Origin: Streptomyces aureus
Lineage (GTDB): Bacteria; Actinomycetota; Actinomycetes; Streptomycetales; Streptomycetaceae
Reading direction: 5' to 3'
NCBI RefSeq assembly: GCF_000725495.1
Contig: NZ_JNZD01000001.1
Location: 434,001-498,000, forward strand
Length of the DNA stretch: 64,000 nt
Shown here: positions 35,504-45,334 of the stretch, piece by piece
How the letters are laid out: every line of letters begins with the position of its first letter
How positions within the stretch are numbered: the first letter of the stretch is position 1
The notes under the pieces: generated by a model
Told to the model about the DNA's origin: nothing
What the model saw: only the letters and a program-made list of their open reading frames with translations
Database searches by the model: none
Program-made: the position numbers and the translations under genes

Positions 35504-35534
35504 GAAAGGCCCCGGTCGCTGACCGGGGCCTTTC
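35504..35534 (-). terminator. Terminator after the tRNA-Gly pair
   Basis: A 14-bp stem GAAAGGCCCCGGTC/GACCGGGGCCTTTC with a 3-base loop lies seven bases beyond the 3' end of tRNA-Gly(GCC) copy 2 on the minus strand. Confidence 0.75.
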
Positions 35535-35541
35535 TTCACTG

Positions 35542-35614
35542 AGCGGACGACGAGGCTCGAACTCGCGACCTCAACCTTGGCAAGGTTGCGCTCTACCAAC
35601 TGAGCTACGTCCGC
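35542..35614 (-). tRNA. tRNA-Gly(GCC), copy 2
   Basis: Identical to the tRNA at 31165-31237, including a few flanking bases. Anticodon GCC; CCA not encoded. It lies 79 bases downstream of tRNA-Gly(UCC) on the same strand, so the pair is probably one transcript. Confidence 0.95.
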
Positions 35615-35693
35615 ATTGCCTCCGACCGGCTTCCACCGATCGGCGCGAGCACCACCCTACCTGATCGACGACGTCCATCGGTAAGAAGTGCAG

Positions 35694-35765
35694 AGCGGGT
35701 GACAGGAATTGCACACTGCGCCTTCCCCCTGGAAGGGGGATGTTCTGCTACTGAACTACACCCGC
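35694..35765 (-). tRNA. tRNA-Gly(UCC)
   Basis: Acceptor GCGGGTG with CACCCGC, D-arm with GTTCAGTAGC, anticodon loop CTTCCAG giving UCC (reads GGA/GGG), T-loop TTGCAATTC-type with one non-consensus base. CCA not encoded. 72 bases. Confidence 0.92.
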
Positions 35766-35902
35766 ACGACCTTCGGGTTCCGGCTTTTTCGGCCTTGCCC
35801 CTCGGCGTGTTCCAGACTCTAGCTGATCAGACGGGGGTCAGCGCAAGTCGGTTCTCCCGGGGCCGCCGGAGGTCTCCGGCGGCCGTGCTCCGGGCCGCCG
35901 GC

Positions 35903-36220
35903 TCAGTGGGCCTCGGCGAACGCCTCGTAGACCTTCTTGGGGATCCGGCCGCGCGGCGGCACGTCCATCTTGTTGGAACGGGCCCAGGCGCGGACGGCCG
36001 CGGGATCGGGCGTCAACGCGGTGTGCGTGTAGGCCTTCCCTGACTTCGCCCGCTTGCGGCCGGCCTCGACGTACGGCTCGAGCACCTTCCGCAGTTCCTC
36101 GGCATTGGAGGGGTTGAGGTCGATCTCGTACGACTTGCCGTCGAGTCCGAAGGCGATCGTCTCCGCCGCTTCCGAGCCGTCGATGTCGTCAAAGAGAGTG
36201 ACCACGACACGCTGCGCCAC
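35903..36220 (-). CDS. lsrL: Lsr2-like nucleoid-associated protein
   Basis: 105 residues. The N-terminal dimerisation/oligomerisation strand is MAQRVVVTLFDDIDGSEAAE, and the C-terminal DNA-binding domain contains the AT-hook-like RGR in PPRGRIPKKVYEAF with the helix AVRAWARSNKMDV. Lsr2 proteins bind AT-rich DNA in the minor groove and silence acquired genes. Streptomyces has two, Lsr2 and LsrL; the position next to purSQL matches LsrL (SCO4076), which is the basis of the symbol. It is transcribed away from purS across a noticeably AT-richer region that may be its own binding site. Confidence 0.88.
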   Translation of the reverse strand: MAQRVVVTLFDDIDGSEAAETIAFGLDGKSYEIDLNPSNAEELRKVLEPYVEAGRKRAKSGKAYTHTALTPDPAAVRAWARSNKMDVPPRGRIPKKVYEAFAEAH

Positions 36221-36581
36221 GAATATCGGTCCCTTCGTGCGACACCTTCGCGATCAACGGTCATGACGTGCGCCGACGTCACTGAGTTGTCGGGGAGATG
36301 CCGACTGTCCGGCTGTTATTGAGCAAAGTATCGGCTATTGCCAATTCATTTGTACAGGGCCCGGCATTGCAATGGGAAGCCCGACTAAATCCCCCCGCGT
36401 GTCCGGTGGCAATGGCGTCCTGCCGTTCTTCTGCGGTTTTTCCCAGGATTTTCCGTGGATGGCCCCGCGCCGATGCCGGATCGTGATGGCGGTCACGTAG
36501 GATTCTACGAATCTACGCGAGTAGAAATTTCGTACGGGTAGTCTGAAGGGACCTGCTCAGCACCACACACCGGGAGTGCCA
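36221..36581. promoter_or_regulatory. Divergent lsrL-purS regulatory region with stacked palindromes
   Basis: 360 bases that are AT-richer than the surroundings (36290-36400), a likely Lsr2-family target. Next to purS three palindromes are stacked: CGTAGGATTCTACG (36496-36509), GATTCTACGAATC (36501-36513) and TCTACGCGAGTAGA (36512-36525). They share the word CTACG, and TAGTCT (36539-36544) downstream could be the -10 of purS. This looks like the operator of a dimeric regulator of purSQL. The regulator is not identified. Confidence 0.55.
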
Positions 36582-36845
36582 GTGGCACGCGTCGTAGTCG
36601 ACGTCATGCTCAAGCCGGAGATCCTCGACCCCCAGGGCCAGGCGGTGCAGCGTGCACTGCCGCGCCTCGGTTTCGAAGGTGTCTCCGACGTCCGTCAGGG
36701 AAAGCGATTCGAACTGGAAGTGGACGGGCCGGTGGACGACGCCGCCCTCGCCCGCATCCATGAACTGGCGGAATCCTTCCTCGCCAACACCGTGATCGAG
36801 GACTTCACCGTCAAGGTCGAGGAAGTCGCGGAGGCCGGAAAGTGA
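36582..36845 (+). CDS. purS: Phosphoribosylformylglycinamidine synthase subunit PurS
   Basis: 87 residues. [40 protein letters not shown] and [15 protein letters not shown] are the complete PurS pattern. PurS is the small bridging subunit that lets PurQ deliver ammonia to PurL. GGGAG lies five bases before the GTG at 36582; a GTG at 36576 is also in frame but has no proper ribosome site. Its stop overlaps the purQ start (GTGA). Confidence 0.94.
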   Translation: MARVVVDVMLKPEILDPQGQAVQRALPRLGFEGVSDVRQGKRFELEVDGPVDDAALARIHELAESFLANTVIEDFTVKVEEVAEAGK

Positions 36846-37518
36846 CCGCTCGTATTGGAGTCGTCACCTTTCCGGGCAGCCTCGACGACCGCGACACGCA
36901 GCGCGCGATCAGGCTCGCGGGCGCGGAGCCCGTGGCCCTCTGGCACAAGGACAAGGACCTCAAGCAGGTCGACGCCGTCGTCCTGCCCGGCGGTTTCTCG
37001 TACGGCGACTATCTGCGGGCCGGTGCCATCTCGCGCTTCTCGCCGGTGATGGGGACCGTCATCGAGCAGGCGAAGTCCGGAATGCCGGTCCTCGGCATCT
37101 GCAACGGCTTCCAGGTCCTCACCGAGGCGCACCTGCTTCCCGGCGCGATGCTCGGCAACAACCACCTCCACTTCATCTGCCGCGACCAGAAGCTGCGGGT
37201 GGAGAACACGGACACCGCCTGGACCGCCGACTACACGGCCGGCCAGGAGATCCACGTCCCGCTGAAGAACATGGACGGGCGGTACGTCGCCGACGAGCAC
37301 ACGCTCGACATGCTGGAGGCGGAGGGCCGGGTCGTCTTCCGCTACCTGGACTTCAACCCGAACGGCTCGCTGCGGGACATCGCCGGCATCACGAACGAGG
37401 CCGGGAACGTCGTCGGTCTCATGCCGCACCCCGAGCACGCCGTCGAGCCCCTGGTCGGGACCGGCCGCACCGACGGCCTCCCGTTCTTCACCTCGATCCT
37501 CAAGAAGCTGGTCAACGC

Positions 37519-37522
<4 letters not shown>
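36842..37522 (+). CDS. purQ: Phosphoribosylformylglycinamidine synthase subunit PurQ
   Basis: 226 residues of class I glutamine amidotransferase. The nucleophile Cys is in [12 protein letters not shown], the oxyanion region in [20 protein letters not shown], and the His-Glu pair in [12 protein letters not shown]. It hydrolyses glutamine and channels ammonia to PurL through PurS. Start GTG overlaps purS by four bases and its stop overlaps purL by four bases, so the three are made in equal amounts. Confidence 0.96.
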
Positions 37523-39777
<2,255 letters not shown>

Positions 39778-39800
39778 CGCACCCGCCGCGTCCGGCCGCA

Positions 39801-39836
39801 CGAAGGCCCCGCCCGTTCCGACGGGCGGGGCCTTCG
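39801..39836. terminator. Bidirectional terminator between purL and the MFS gene
   Basis: A perfect 16-bp stem CGAAGGCCCCGCCCGT/ACGGGCGGGGCCTTCG with a 4-base loop, 23 bases after purL and 11 bases from the stop of the convergent MFS gene. Confidence 0.8.
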
Positions 39837-39847
39837 ACGTGCCGGCC

Positions 39848-41353
39848 TCACGCCGGGACCGGCTCGCTCTCCCGGGGCGGGGCCGCGGAGTCCGCCGCGC
39901 CGCCGGACCGGGGCAGCCGCAGCGCGAGCAGTGCGGCGAGTGCCATGAGCGCGGCGCCTCCCCAGAACACGGCCTGGGTCGCGTCGACGAAGGCGTGGAC
40001 GCCCTCGGCGTGGGCCGGGCCGGTGAGCCGGGCGAGGGCGCTGATGTCGCCGCCGGGTCCCCCGTCGGCGTAGAGGCGGGCCAGGACGCTGCCGAAGACG
40101 GCGGTGCCCAGCGCGTTGCCGAGCGTCTGGAAGAAGCGGACGGCCGTGGTGGCCACGCCGAGCTGGTGCGGCGGCGCGGAGCTCTGGACGAGCAGGAGCA
40201 GCTGGCCGACGAGCTGGCCGAATCCGGCGCCGGCCAGCAGGAGTTCGCCGCGGACCAGCCACAACGAGGTGTGCGGTCCGGTCGTGGTGGCGAGCAGGAC
40301 GAAGGCGAGGGCGGTGGTGGCGGTGCCGCAGACGGTGAAGGTCCGCGCCGACCAGCCGCGCGCCGCGAGCGGGCCGGTGAGCATCCCGGACGCGGCCAGT
40401 CCGAGGGCCATCGGGACCAGGTAGAGGCCCGCCGAGGAACTGGCGATCCCGCGGGCGACCTGCAGATAGACCAGCACGTAGTAGATGGCACACATCATCG
40501 CGCCGCCGAGGATCGCCTGGACGGCGAAGCCGAGGCGCAGCTCGCGGACCCGGAACAGGGAGAGCGGGAGCACCGGTTCGGGCGCGCGGACCTGCCGCCA
40601 CAGGAAGAGCGCGAGGGTCGCGGCGGCCGCCAGGGCCAGGGCCAGGATCTCGGGGGACGTCCAGGCGTAGCGCTTGCCGCCCCAGTCGGTCATGAGGAGC
40701 AGCGTGCTGGAGAAGGCCGCCGCGAGTCCCGCGCCCAGGTAGTCCGGCGGACGACGCACCGGGTGTGCGGGGAGCTTGAGGGCGAGAGCGGCGGTGACCA
40801 GGACGGCGACGCCGATCGGCAGGTTGACGTAGAAGATCCAGCGCCAGTCGGCGTGGTCGGCCAGGAGCCCGCCGATCCAGGGGCCGATCGCCATGGCACC
40901 GCCCGCGACGAGACCGCCGGTGTTGGCCCCCTTGGCCGGGCCGTCGCTGTCGGCGGGGCCCTTGAGCTGCGCGATCACCACCATCGTGATGCTCATCAGC
41001 CCGCCGCCCCCGAGGCCCTGGAGCGCCCGGGCGGCGATGAGCTGGTCCATGGACCGGGCCGCGCCGCAGAGCGCGGAGCCGAGCAGGAAGGTGGCGACCG
41101 CGCCGAGGAAGACGCGGCGCGCGCCGAGGACGTCGCAGAGCTTGCCGTACAGCGGCAGCATCGCCGCCGAGGCGAGCGCGTAGGCGCTGACCAGCCACGG
41201 GATCTTGTCCATGCCGTGGGCGGGGTCGAGGTCCCGGACGATCGGGACGGTGGCCGCCGACACGATCTGCAGGTCCAGCAGCGCCAGCACGATCGTGACG
41301 AGGCAGACGAGGAAGCCGATTTTTCGCTGGGTCTCGGTCATGGGCACCACCAT
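39848..41353 (-). CDS. DHA2-family MFS drug transporter
   Basis: About 500 residues with 14 predicted helices. Motif A is LYGKLCDVLGARRVF, motif C-like GPWIGGLLADHADWRWIFYV, and LLDLQIVSAATVPIVRDLDP is the first helix. Members export lipophilic drugs or antiseptics with H+ antiport. Two in-frame ATGs (41353 and 41341) are possible; neither has a strong ribosome site. It is divergent from a TetR gene 67 bases away, the standard arrangement of a repressor and its pump. No tail extension, in contrast to the pump at 1880-4426. Confidence 0.9.
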   Translation of the reverse strand: MVVPMTETQRKIGFLVCLVTIVLALLDLQIVSAATVPIVRDLDPAHGMDKIPWLVSAYALASAAMLPLYGKLCDVLGARRVFLGAVATFLLGSALCGAARSMDQLIAARALQGLGGGGLMSITMVVIAQLKGPADSDGPAKGANTGGLVAGGAMAIGPWIGGLLADHADWRWIFYVNLPIGVAVLVTAALALKLPAHPVRRPPDYLGAGLAAAFSSTLLLMTDWGGKRYAWTSPEILALALAAAATLALFLWRQVRAPEPVLPLSLFRVRELRLGFAVQAILGGAMMCAIYYVLVYLQVARGIASSSAGLYLVPMALGLAASGMLTGPLAARGWSARTFTVCGTATTALAFVLLATTTGPHTSLWLVRGELLLAGAGFGQLVGQLLLLVQSSAPPHQLGVATTAVRFFQTLGNALGTAVFGSVLARLYADGGPGGDISALARLTGPAHAEGVHAFVDATQAVFWGGAALMALAALLALRLPRSGGAADSAAPPRESEPVPA

Positions 41354-41365
41354 GGACGAAGAACA

Positions 41366-41412
41366 TGTACCGAGTCAATCTTTCATCCGAGATTAAATTT
41401 CGTCTTGGTACA
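41366..41412. promoter_or_regulatory. Divergent promoter/operator of the MFS-TetR pair
   Basis: The arms TGTACCGAG (41366-41374) and CTTGGTACA (41404-41412) are inverted copies (eight of nine bases) framing an AT-rich core of 29 bases. Each arm is close to one of the two start codons, so a TetR dimer pair binding here could shut both promoters. Confidence 0.55.
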
Positions 41413-41420
41413 GTGAGGTC

Positions 41421-42059
41421 ATGGCTGAGGCGATGGGACTGCGCGAACGCAAGAAGCTGCAGACCGCGATGCGGATCTACCGGACGGCCGTCGGGCTCTT
41501 CGCCGAGAAGGGCTTCGACAACGTCTCCGTCCAGGAGATCGCCGACGCGGCCGAGGTTTCCAAGATGACCGTCTTCAACTACTTCGGCACCAAGGAGGAC
41601 CTGGTCTTCAGCCCCATCGAGGAGCACTTCGGCGATCTGGCCCGTGCCGTCCGCGAGCGGCCGTCCGGCGAGACCGCGGTGGACGCCGTGCGCCGGCAGT
41701 TCCTGGAACTGGTCGAGAACCGCGACCCCTCGGTCGGCCTGCACAGCGAGCCGTTCGCCCGCCAGGTGCACAGAGTCGTCCGGGAGACCCCGGTCCTGAT
41801 GGAACGCGCCTTCCTGGCCGCGCAGAAGGGCACCCGGGACCTGGCCGCCGCCCTCGCCGAGGAGACCGGCGACCTGACGCTCGCCACGATCGCCGCCGCC
41901 ATGCTGAGCGCGGCCCGCAACGCCCTCATCGAGGAGCACCACCGCCGGGCCGAGGCCGGTGACAGCCTGGACGACATCGCCGCCGCGGCCCCCCGGCACG
42001 CCGAACGCGCCTTCGCCCTGGTGGAACACGGACTCGCGGACTACGCCCGCAGGCCGTGA
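41421..42059 (+). CDS. TetR-family transcriptional regulator
   Basis: 212 residues. The N-terminal DNA-binding domain RIYRTAVGLFAEKGFDNVSV plus IADAAEVSKMTVFNYFGTKE is a typical TetR helix-turn-helix (with the conserved YFGTKEDL). The C-terminal ligand/dimer domain is helical with no specific signature. GTGAGG is three to eight bases before the ATG. It is divergent from the MFS pump and very likely represses it and itself. Confidence 0.92.
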   Translation: MAEAMGLRERKKLQTAMRIYRTAVGLFAEKGFDNVSVQEIADAAEVSKMTVFNYFGTKEDLVFSPIEEHFGDLARAVRERPSGETAVDAVRRQFLELVENRDPSVGLHSEPFARQVHRVVRETPVLMERAFLAAQKGTRDLAAALAEETGDLTLATIAAAMLSAARNALIEEHHRRAEAGDSLDDIAAAAPRHAERAFALVEHGLADYARRP

Positions 42060-42177
42060 CGGCTCCTGGCGAAACCCGGGGCCTGCACGGCGGTCCGGCA
42101 TCCCAGGCGACGGGACCACCCCCGGAGCGATCTTCAATTGCCCCCGTTCCTCCGGGTCTTGGAGCTAGGCTCCCCGT

Positions 42178-42972
42178 ATGACCACACCCCGGAAGCGCAC
42201 GCGGACGTACGACTCGGCCAAGATCCGTGCGGCGGTGCTCGCGCAGTTCCGGAACGTGCGGGAGGGCGTGCGCGCGCTAGACGAGGAGCAGCTGGCGCGG
42301 CCCGCGGGACTCGGGGACTGGACCGTGCGGGAGCTCGTCGCGCACCTCACGATGGCCGCCGACAGCGTGAGCCGTCATCTCGACCTCCCGGCACCGCCGG
42401 CCAAGGAACTCGGCCTGCTGGAATGGCCGTTCGGGACGGCCTCCCGCGCCGGGAACATCGCCGACGGCACCCGTGCGCTCGCCGGGGACAACCCCGACCT
42501 CGACGCGCTCTACGCCGGGGCCGAGGAGCGGATCACCGCCCATCTGGCCACGGCCCCCGACGACCGGCTGCTCGGCGTGCCCGCAGGGGCCATGACCCTC
42601 GCCGACTTCCTGGTCACCCGCACCGTCGAACTCGTCGTCCACACCGACGACCTCAACCGTGCCGCCGGTACGGACATCCCCATCGACCGCCAGGCCCTCG
42701 CCGCCTGCACCCGGCTGCTCGCCGACGCCCTCGCCGTGAAGGCGCCCGGTGCCTCGACCGAGGTCCGCGTCCCGCCGTACGCCGTCGTGCAGTGCGTCGA
42801 GGGCCCCCGGCACACCCGCGGCACCCCGCCGAACGTCGTCGAGACGGACCCCCTGACCTGGATCAGGCTCGCCACGGGACGCACGGAGTGGAAGACGGCG
42901 CTCGACGAGGCGAAGGTCAGCGCGAGCGGCGAGCGCGCCGACCTCGGCGCCCTGCTCCCCCTGATGGGCTGA
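42178..42972 (+). CDS. Maleylpyruvate-isomerase-like mycothiol-dependent protein
   Basis: 264 residues of the DinB/MDMPI fold. The N-terminal helix has LAQFRNVREGVRALDEEQLA and WTVRELVAHLTMAADSVSRH, where the histidine is one of the metal ligands; the second part LADFLVTRTVELVVHTDDLN supplies the others. The C-terminal 80 residues are SCP2-like. Family members use mycothiol for isomerisation or transfer reactions; the substrate is unknown. TAGGCT (42166-42171) ends six bases before the ATG, pointing to a leaderless mRNA. Its stop codon lies inside the first copy of a 37-bp tandem repeat. Confidence 0.82.
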   Translation: MTTPRKRTRTYDSAKIRAAVLAQFRNVREGVRALDEEQLARPAGLGDWTVRELVAHLTMAADSVSRHLDLPAPPAKELGLLEWPFGTASRAGNIADGTRALAGDNPDLDALYAGAEERITAHLATAPDDRLLGVPAGAMTLADFLVTRTVELVVHTDDLNRAAGTDIPIDRQALAACTRLLADALAVKAPGASTEVRVPPYAVVQCVEGPRHTRGTPPNVVETDPLTWIRLATGRTEWKTALDEAKVSASGERADLGALLPLMG

Positions 42973-43086
42973 CGCCCCACCCGCGCCCGCCCCGGACCCG
43001 ATGGGCTGACGCCCCACCCGCGCCCGCCCCGGACCTGATGGGCTGACGCCCCACCCCCGCCCGCCCGGCCCCGATCGGCTGACGCC
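42963..43086. repeat. Four-copy 37-bp tandem repeat overlapping a stop codon
   Basis: The unit beginning GATGGGCTGACGCCCCACCC starts at 42963, 43000, 43037 and 43073 (the last with a C for G and shorter period). The first copy includes the codons for Met-Gly and the TGA stop of the preceding gene, so every copy carries a stop in the same relative position. GGGCTGACGCCC can form a small hairpin, giving a possible array of terminator-like structures. Confidence 0.8.
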
Positions 43087-43194
43087 CTCGCCGCCCGAGC
43101 CCGCCCCGGAGGGAAACCCGCTCCCCGCTCCCGCGGGAATCCGGTCTCCTCCCCGGGAGGGGAACCTGCTTCCCACCCCTCCCGTCCCATCGGC

Positions 43195-43704
43195 ATGGAC
43201 ATCTGCCCGCACATCGGCACGAACGGGCGGCGAACGGCACTCGGTGCCCTGGCCTTGCTGCTCCTGACCTCCGCGTGCGCCACGCGGTCGGAGGGGGCCA
43301 CGCCCGCTCCCGAGGATCCGGCCGCACAGGGTGCGCAGGCCGGAGCGCACCGGGACGCACCCCTGCTGGGGACGAAGTGGACCGTGACGGCACTGGGTGA
43401 CACGGACGGCGGCGCCCGGCCGCTTCCCGAGGGGGCCAAGGCCTACCTCGTCCTGCGTGAGGACGGCACCTTCCAGGGCCGGCTCGGCTGCAACCACGCG
43501 TCCGCCGAGGCCACCGTGAGCGACGGACATATCACCCTCAGCCGGGCCAGGACCACCCGCATGATGTGCCAAGACTCACTCATGCGGACCGAGAAGACGC
43601 TGCTCGGACTCTTCGGCGGCACGGTCGCCTACCGGATCGATCATCGTGACATCGCTCTGACCAGTGCAAACGGCACGGTCGTCCGTGCGGTGGCCGACGA
43701 GTGA
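43195..43704 (+). CDS. META-domain lipoprotein
   Basis: 169 residues. The signal peptide LGALALLLLTSAC has a lipobox ending in Cys27 or so, giving a membrane-anchored lipoprotein. The rest is a META domain: LLGTKWTVTALGDTDG, FQGRLGCNHASAEATVSDGH, TTRMMCQDSLMRTEKTLLGL. The two conserved cysteines of META/HslJ-type domains are present. Roles in envelope stress or motility are reported for relatives, nothing firm for Streptomyces. It overlaps the promoter region of purF but the two genes appear independent. Confidence 0.8.
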   Translation: MDICPHIGTNGRRTALGALALLLLTSACATRSEGATPAPEDPAAQGAQAGAHRDAPLLGTKWTVTALGDTDGGARPLPEGAKAYLVLREDGTFQGRLGCNHASAEATVSDGHITLSRARTTRMMCQDSLMRTEKTLLGLFGGTVAYRIDHRDIALTSANGTVVRAVADE

Positions 43705-43728
43705 TCCACTTCCGGTCCGCATCCCCAA

Positions 43729-43758
43729 TTCGGACCAGTGGTCGATCTCGCCTACACT
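43729..43758 (+). promoter_or_regulatory. Promoter of purF, leaderless arrangement
   Basis: TACACT (43753-43758) ends seven bases before the purF GTG, and a weak -35 TTCGGA (43729-43734) is 18 bases upstream. No ribosome binding site lies between, so the mRNA should begin at or next to the start codon. Confidence 0.5.
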
Positions 43759-43765
43759 CGGTGCC

Positions 43766-45292
43766 GTGCCACGTGGTGACGGTCGACTCAATCATGATCT
43801 GCTCCCCGGTGAGAAAGGCCCCCAGGACGCTTGCGGCGTCTTCGGTGTCTGGGCTCCGGGCGAAGAGGTCGCCAAGCTCACTTACTTCGGGCTCTACGCC
43901 CTCCAGCATCGGGGTCAGGAATCCGCGGGAATCGCGGTCAGCAACGGCTCCCAGATCCTCGTCTTCAAGGACATGGGCCTCGTGTCCCAGGTCTTCGACG
44001 AGACCTCGCTCGGTTCGCTCCAGGGTCATATCGCGGTCGGTCACGCCCGCTACTCGACCACCGGTGCCTCCGTGTGGGAGAACGCCCAGCCGACGTTCCG
44101 TGCCACCGCGCACGGCTCGATCGCGCTCGGCCACAACGGCAACCTGGTCAACACGGCGCAGCTCGCCGAGATGGTCGCCGATCTCCCCAAGCAGGAAGGC
44201 CGCACCACCCGGGTGGCGGCCACCAACGACACCGACCTGCTCACCGCGCTCCTCGCGGCCCAGGTCGACGACGACGGCAAGCCGCTGACCATAGAAGAGG
44301 CGTCCGCCAGGATCCTCCCCCAGGTCAAGGGCGCCTTCTCGCTCGTCTTCATGAACGAGCACACGCTCTACGCCGCCCGTGACCCGCAGGGCATCCGCCC
44401 GCTGGTCCTCGGCCGTCTGGAGCGCGGCTGGGTGGTGGCCTCGGAGTCCGCGGCCCTCGACATCTGCGGCGCCAGCTTCGTGCGCGAGATCGAGCCGGGC
44501 GAGTTCGTCGCCATCGACGAGAACGGCCTGCGAACCTCTCGATTCGCGGAAGCGAAGCCCAAGGGCTGTGTCTTCGAGTACGTCTACCTGGCCCGTCCCG
44601 ACACGGACATCGCCGGCCGGAACGTGTACCTCTCGCGTGTCGAGATGGGCCGCAGACTCGCCAAGGAAGCGCCGGTCGAGGCCGATCTGGTCATAGCGAC
44701 CCCGGAGTCCGGGACGCCCGCGGCGATCGGTTACGCGGAGGCCTCCGGCATCCCGTTCGGCGCCGGCCTGGTCAAGAACGCCTATGTCGGCCGGACCTTC
44801 ATCCAGCCCTCGCAGACGATCCGCCAGCTCGGAATCCGCCTGAAGCTGAATCCGCTCAAGGAAGTCATCAAGGGCAAGCGCCTGGTCGTCGTCGACGACT
44901 CGATCGTGCGCGGCAACACCCAGCGCGCGCTGGTCCGGATGCTCCGCGAGGCGGGTGCGGCCGAGGTCCACATCCGGATCTCCTCCCCGCCCGTGAAGTG
45001 GCCCTGCTTCTTCGGCATCGACTTCGCGACCCGCGCCGAGCTGATCGCGAACGGCATGACGATCGAGGAGATCGGCACCTCGCTGGGCGCCGACTCGCTC
45101 TCGTACATCTCCCTGGACGGGATGATCGAGGCCACCGCGATCGACAAGCCCAACCTGTGCCGCGCCTGCTTCGACGGCGAGTACCCGATGGAGCTTCCCG
45201 ACCCCGAGCTGCTCGGCAAGCAGCTCCTGGAGACCGAGCTGGCCGCGGGTCCCGCAGCCACGGCCGCGGCTGACGCCATCCGTCGCCCGTAG
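43766..45292 (+). CDS. purF: Amidophosphoribosyltransferase
   Basis: 508 residues. The first committed step of purine synthesis: PRPP plus glutamine to phosphoribosylamine. After an 22-residue propeptide, the nucleophile is Cys23 in DACGVFGVWAP. The phosphoribosyltransferase domain has the PRPP loop KRLVVVDDSIVRGNTQRAL. Cysteines in VKWPCFFGIDF and NLCRACFDGEYP indicate the Fe-S, Bacillus-type enzyme. The GTG at 43766 gives the conserved VPRGDGRLNHDL start; upstream in-frame codons belong to the META gene region. It precedes purM by 42 bases. Confidence 0.96.
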   Translation: MPRGDGRLNHDLLPGEKGPQDACGVFGVWAPGEEVAKLTYFGLYALQHRGQESAGIAVSNGSQILVFKDMGLVSQVFDETSLGSLQGHIAVGHARYSTTGASVWENAQPTFRATAHGSIALGHNGNLVNTAQLAEMVADLPKQEGRTTRVAATNDTDLLTALLAAQVDDDGKPLTIEEASARILPQVKGAFSLVFMNEHTLYAARDPQGIRPLVLGRLERGWVVASESAALDICGASFVREIEPGEFVAIDENGLRTSRFAEAKPKGCVFEYVYLARPDTDIAGRNVYLSRVEMGRRLAKEAPVEADLVIATPESGTPAAIGYAEASGIPFGAGLVKNAYVGRTFIQPSQTIRQLGIRLKLNPLKEVIKGKRLVVVDDSIVRGNTQRALVRMLREAGAAEVHIRISSPPVKWPCFFGIDFATRAELIANGMTIEEIGTSLGADSLSYISLDGMIEATAIDKPNLCRACFDGEYPMELPDPELLGKQLLETELAAGPAATAAADAIRRP

Positions 45293-45334
45293 CGCCGCAG
45301 AGCCCCGTTTCACCAACCCGAAAGATCCCAGGCA

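Noticed and set aside
42963..43086. CRISPR array
   Set aside because: Units are head-to-tail with no spacers.
43195..45292. META-domain and PurF fusion
   Set aside because: The purF frame is open upstream into the META gene, but the promoter at 43753 and the conserved VPRGDGRLNHDL start show separate genes.
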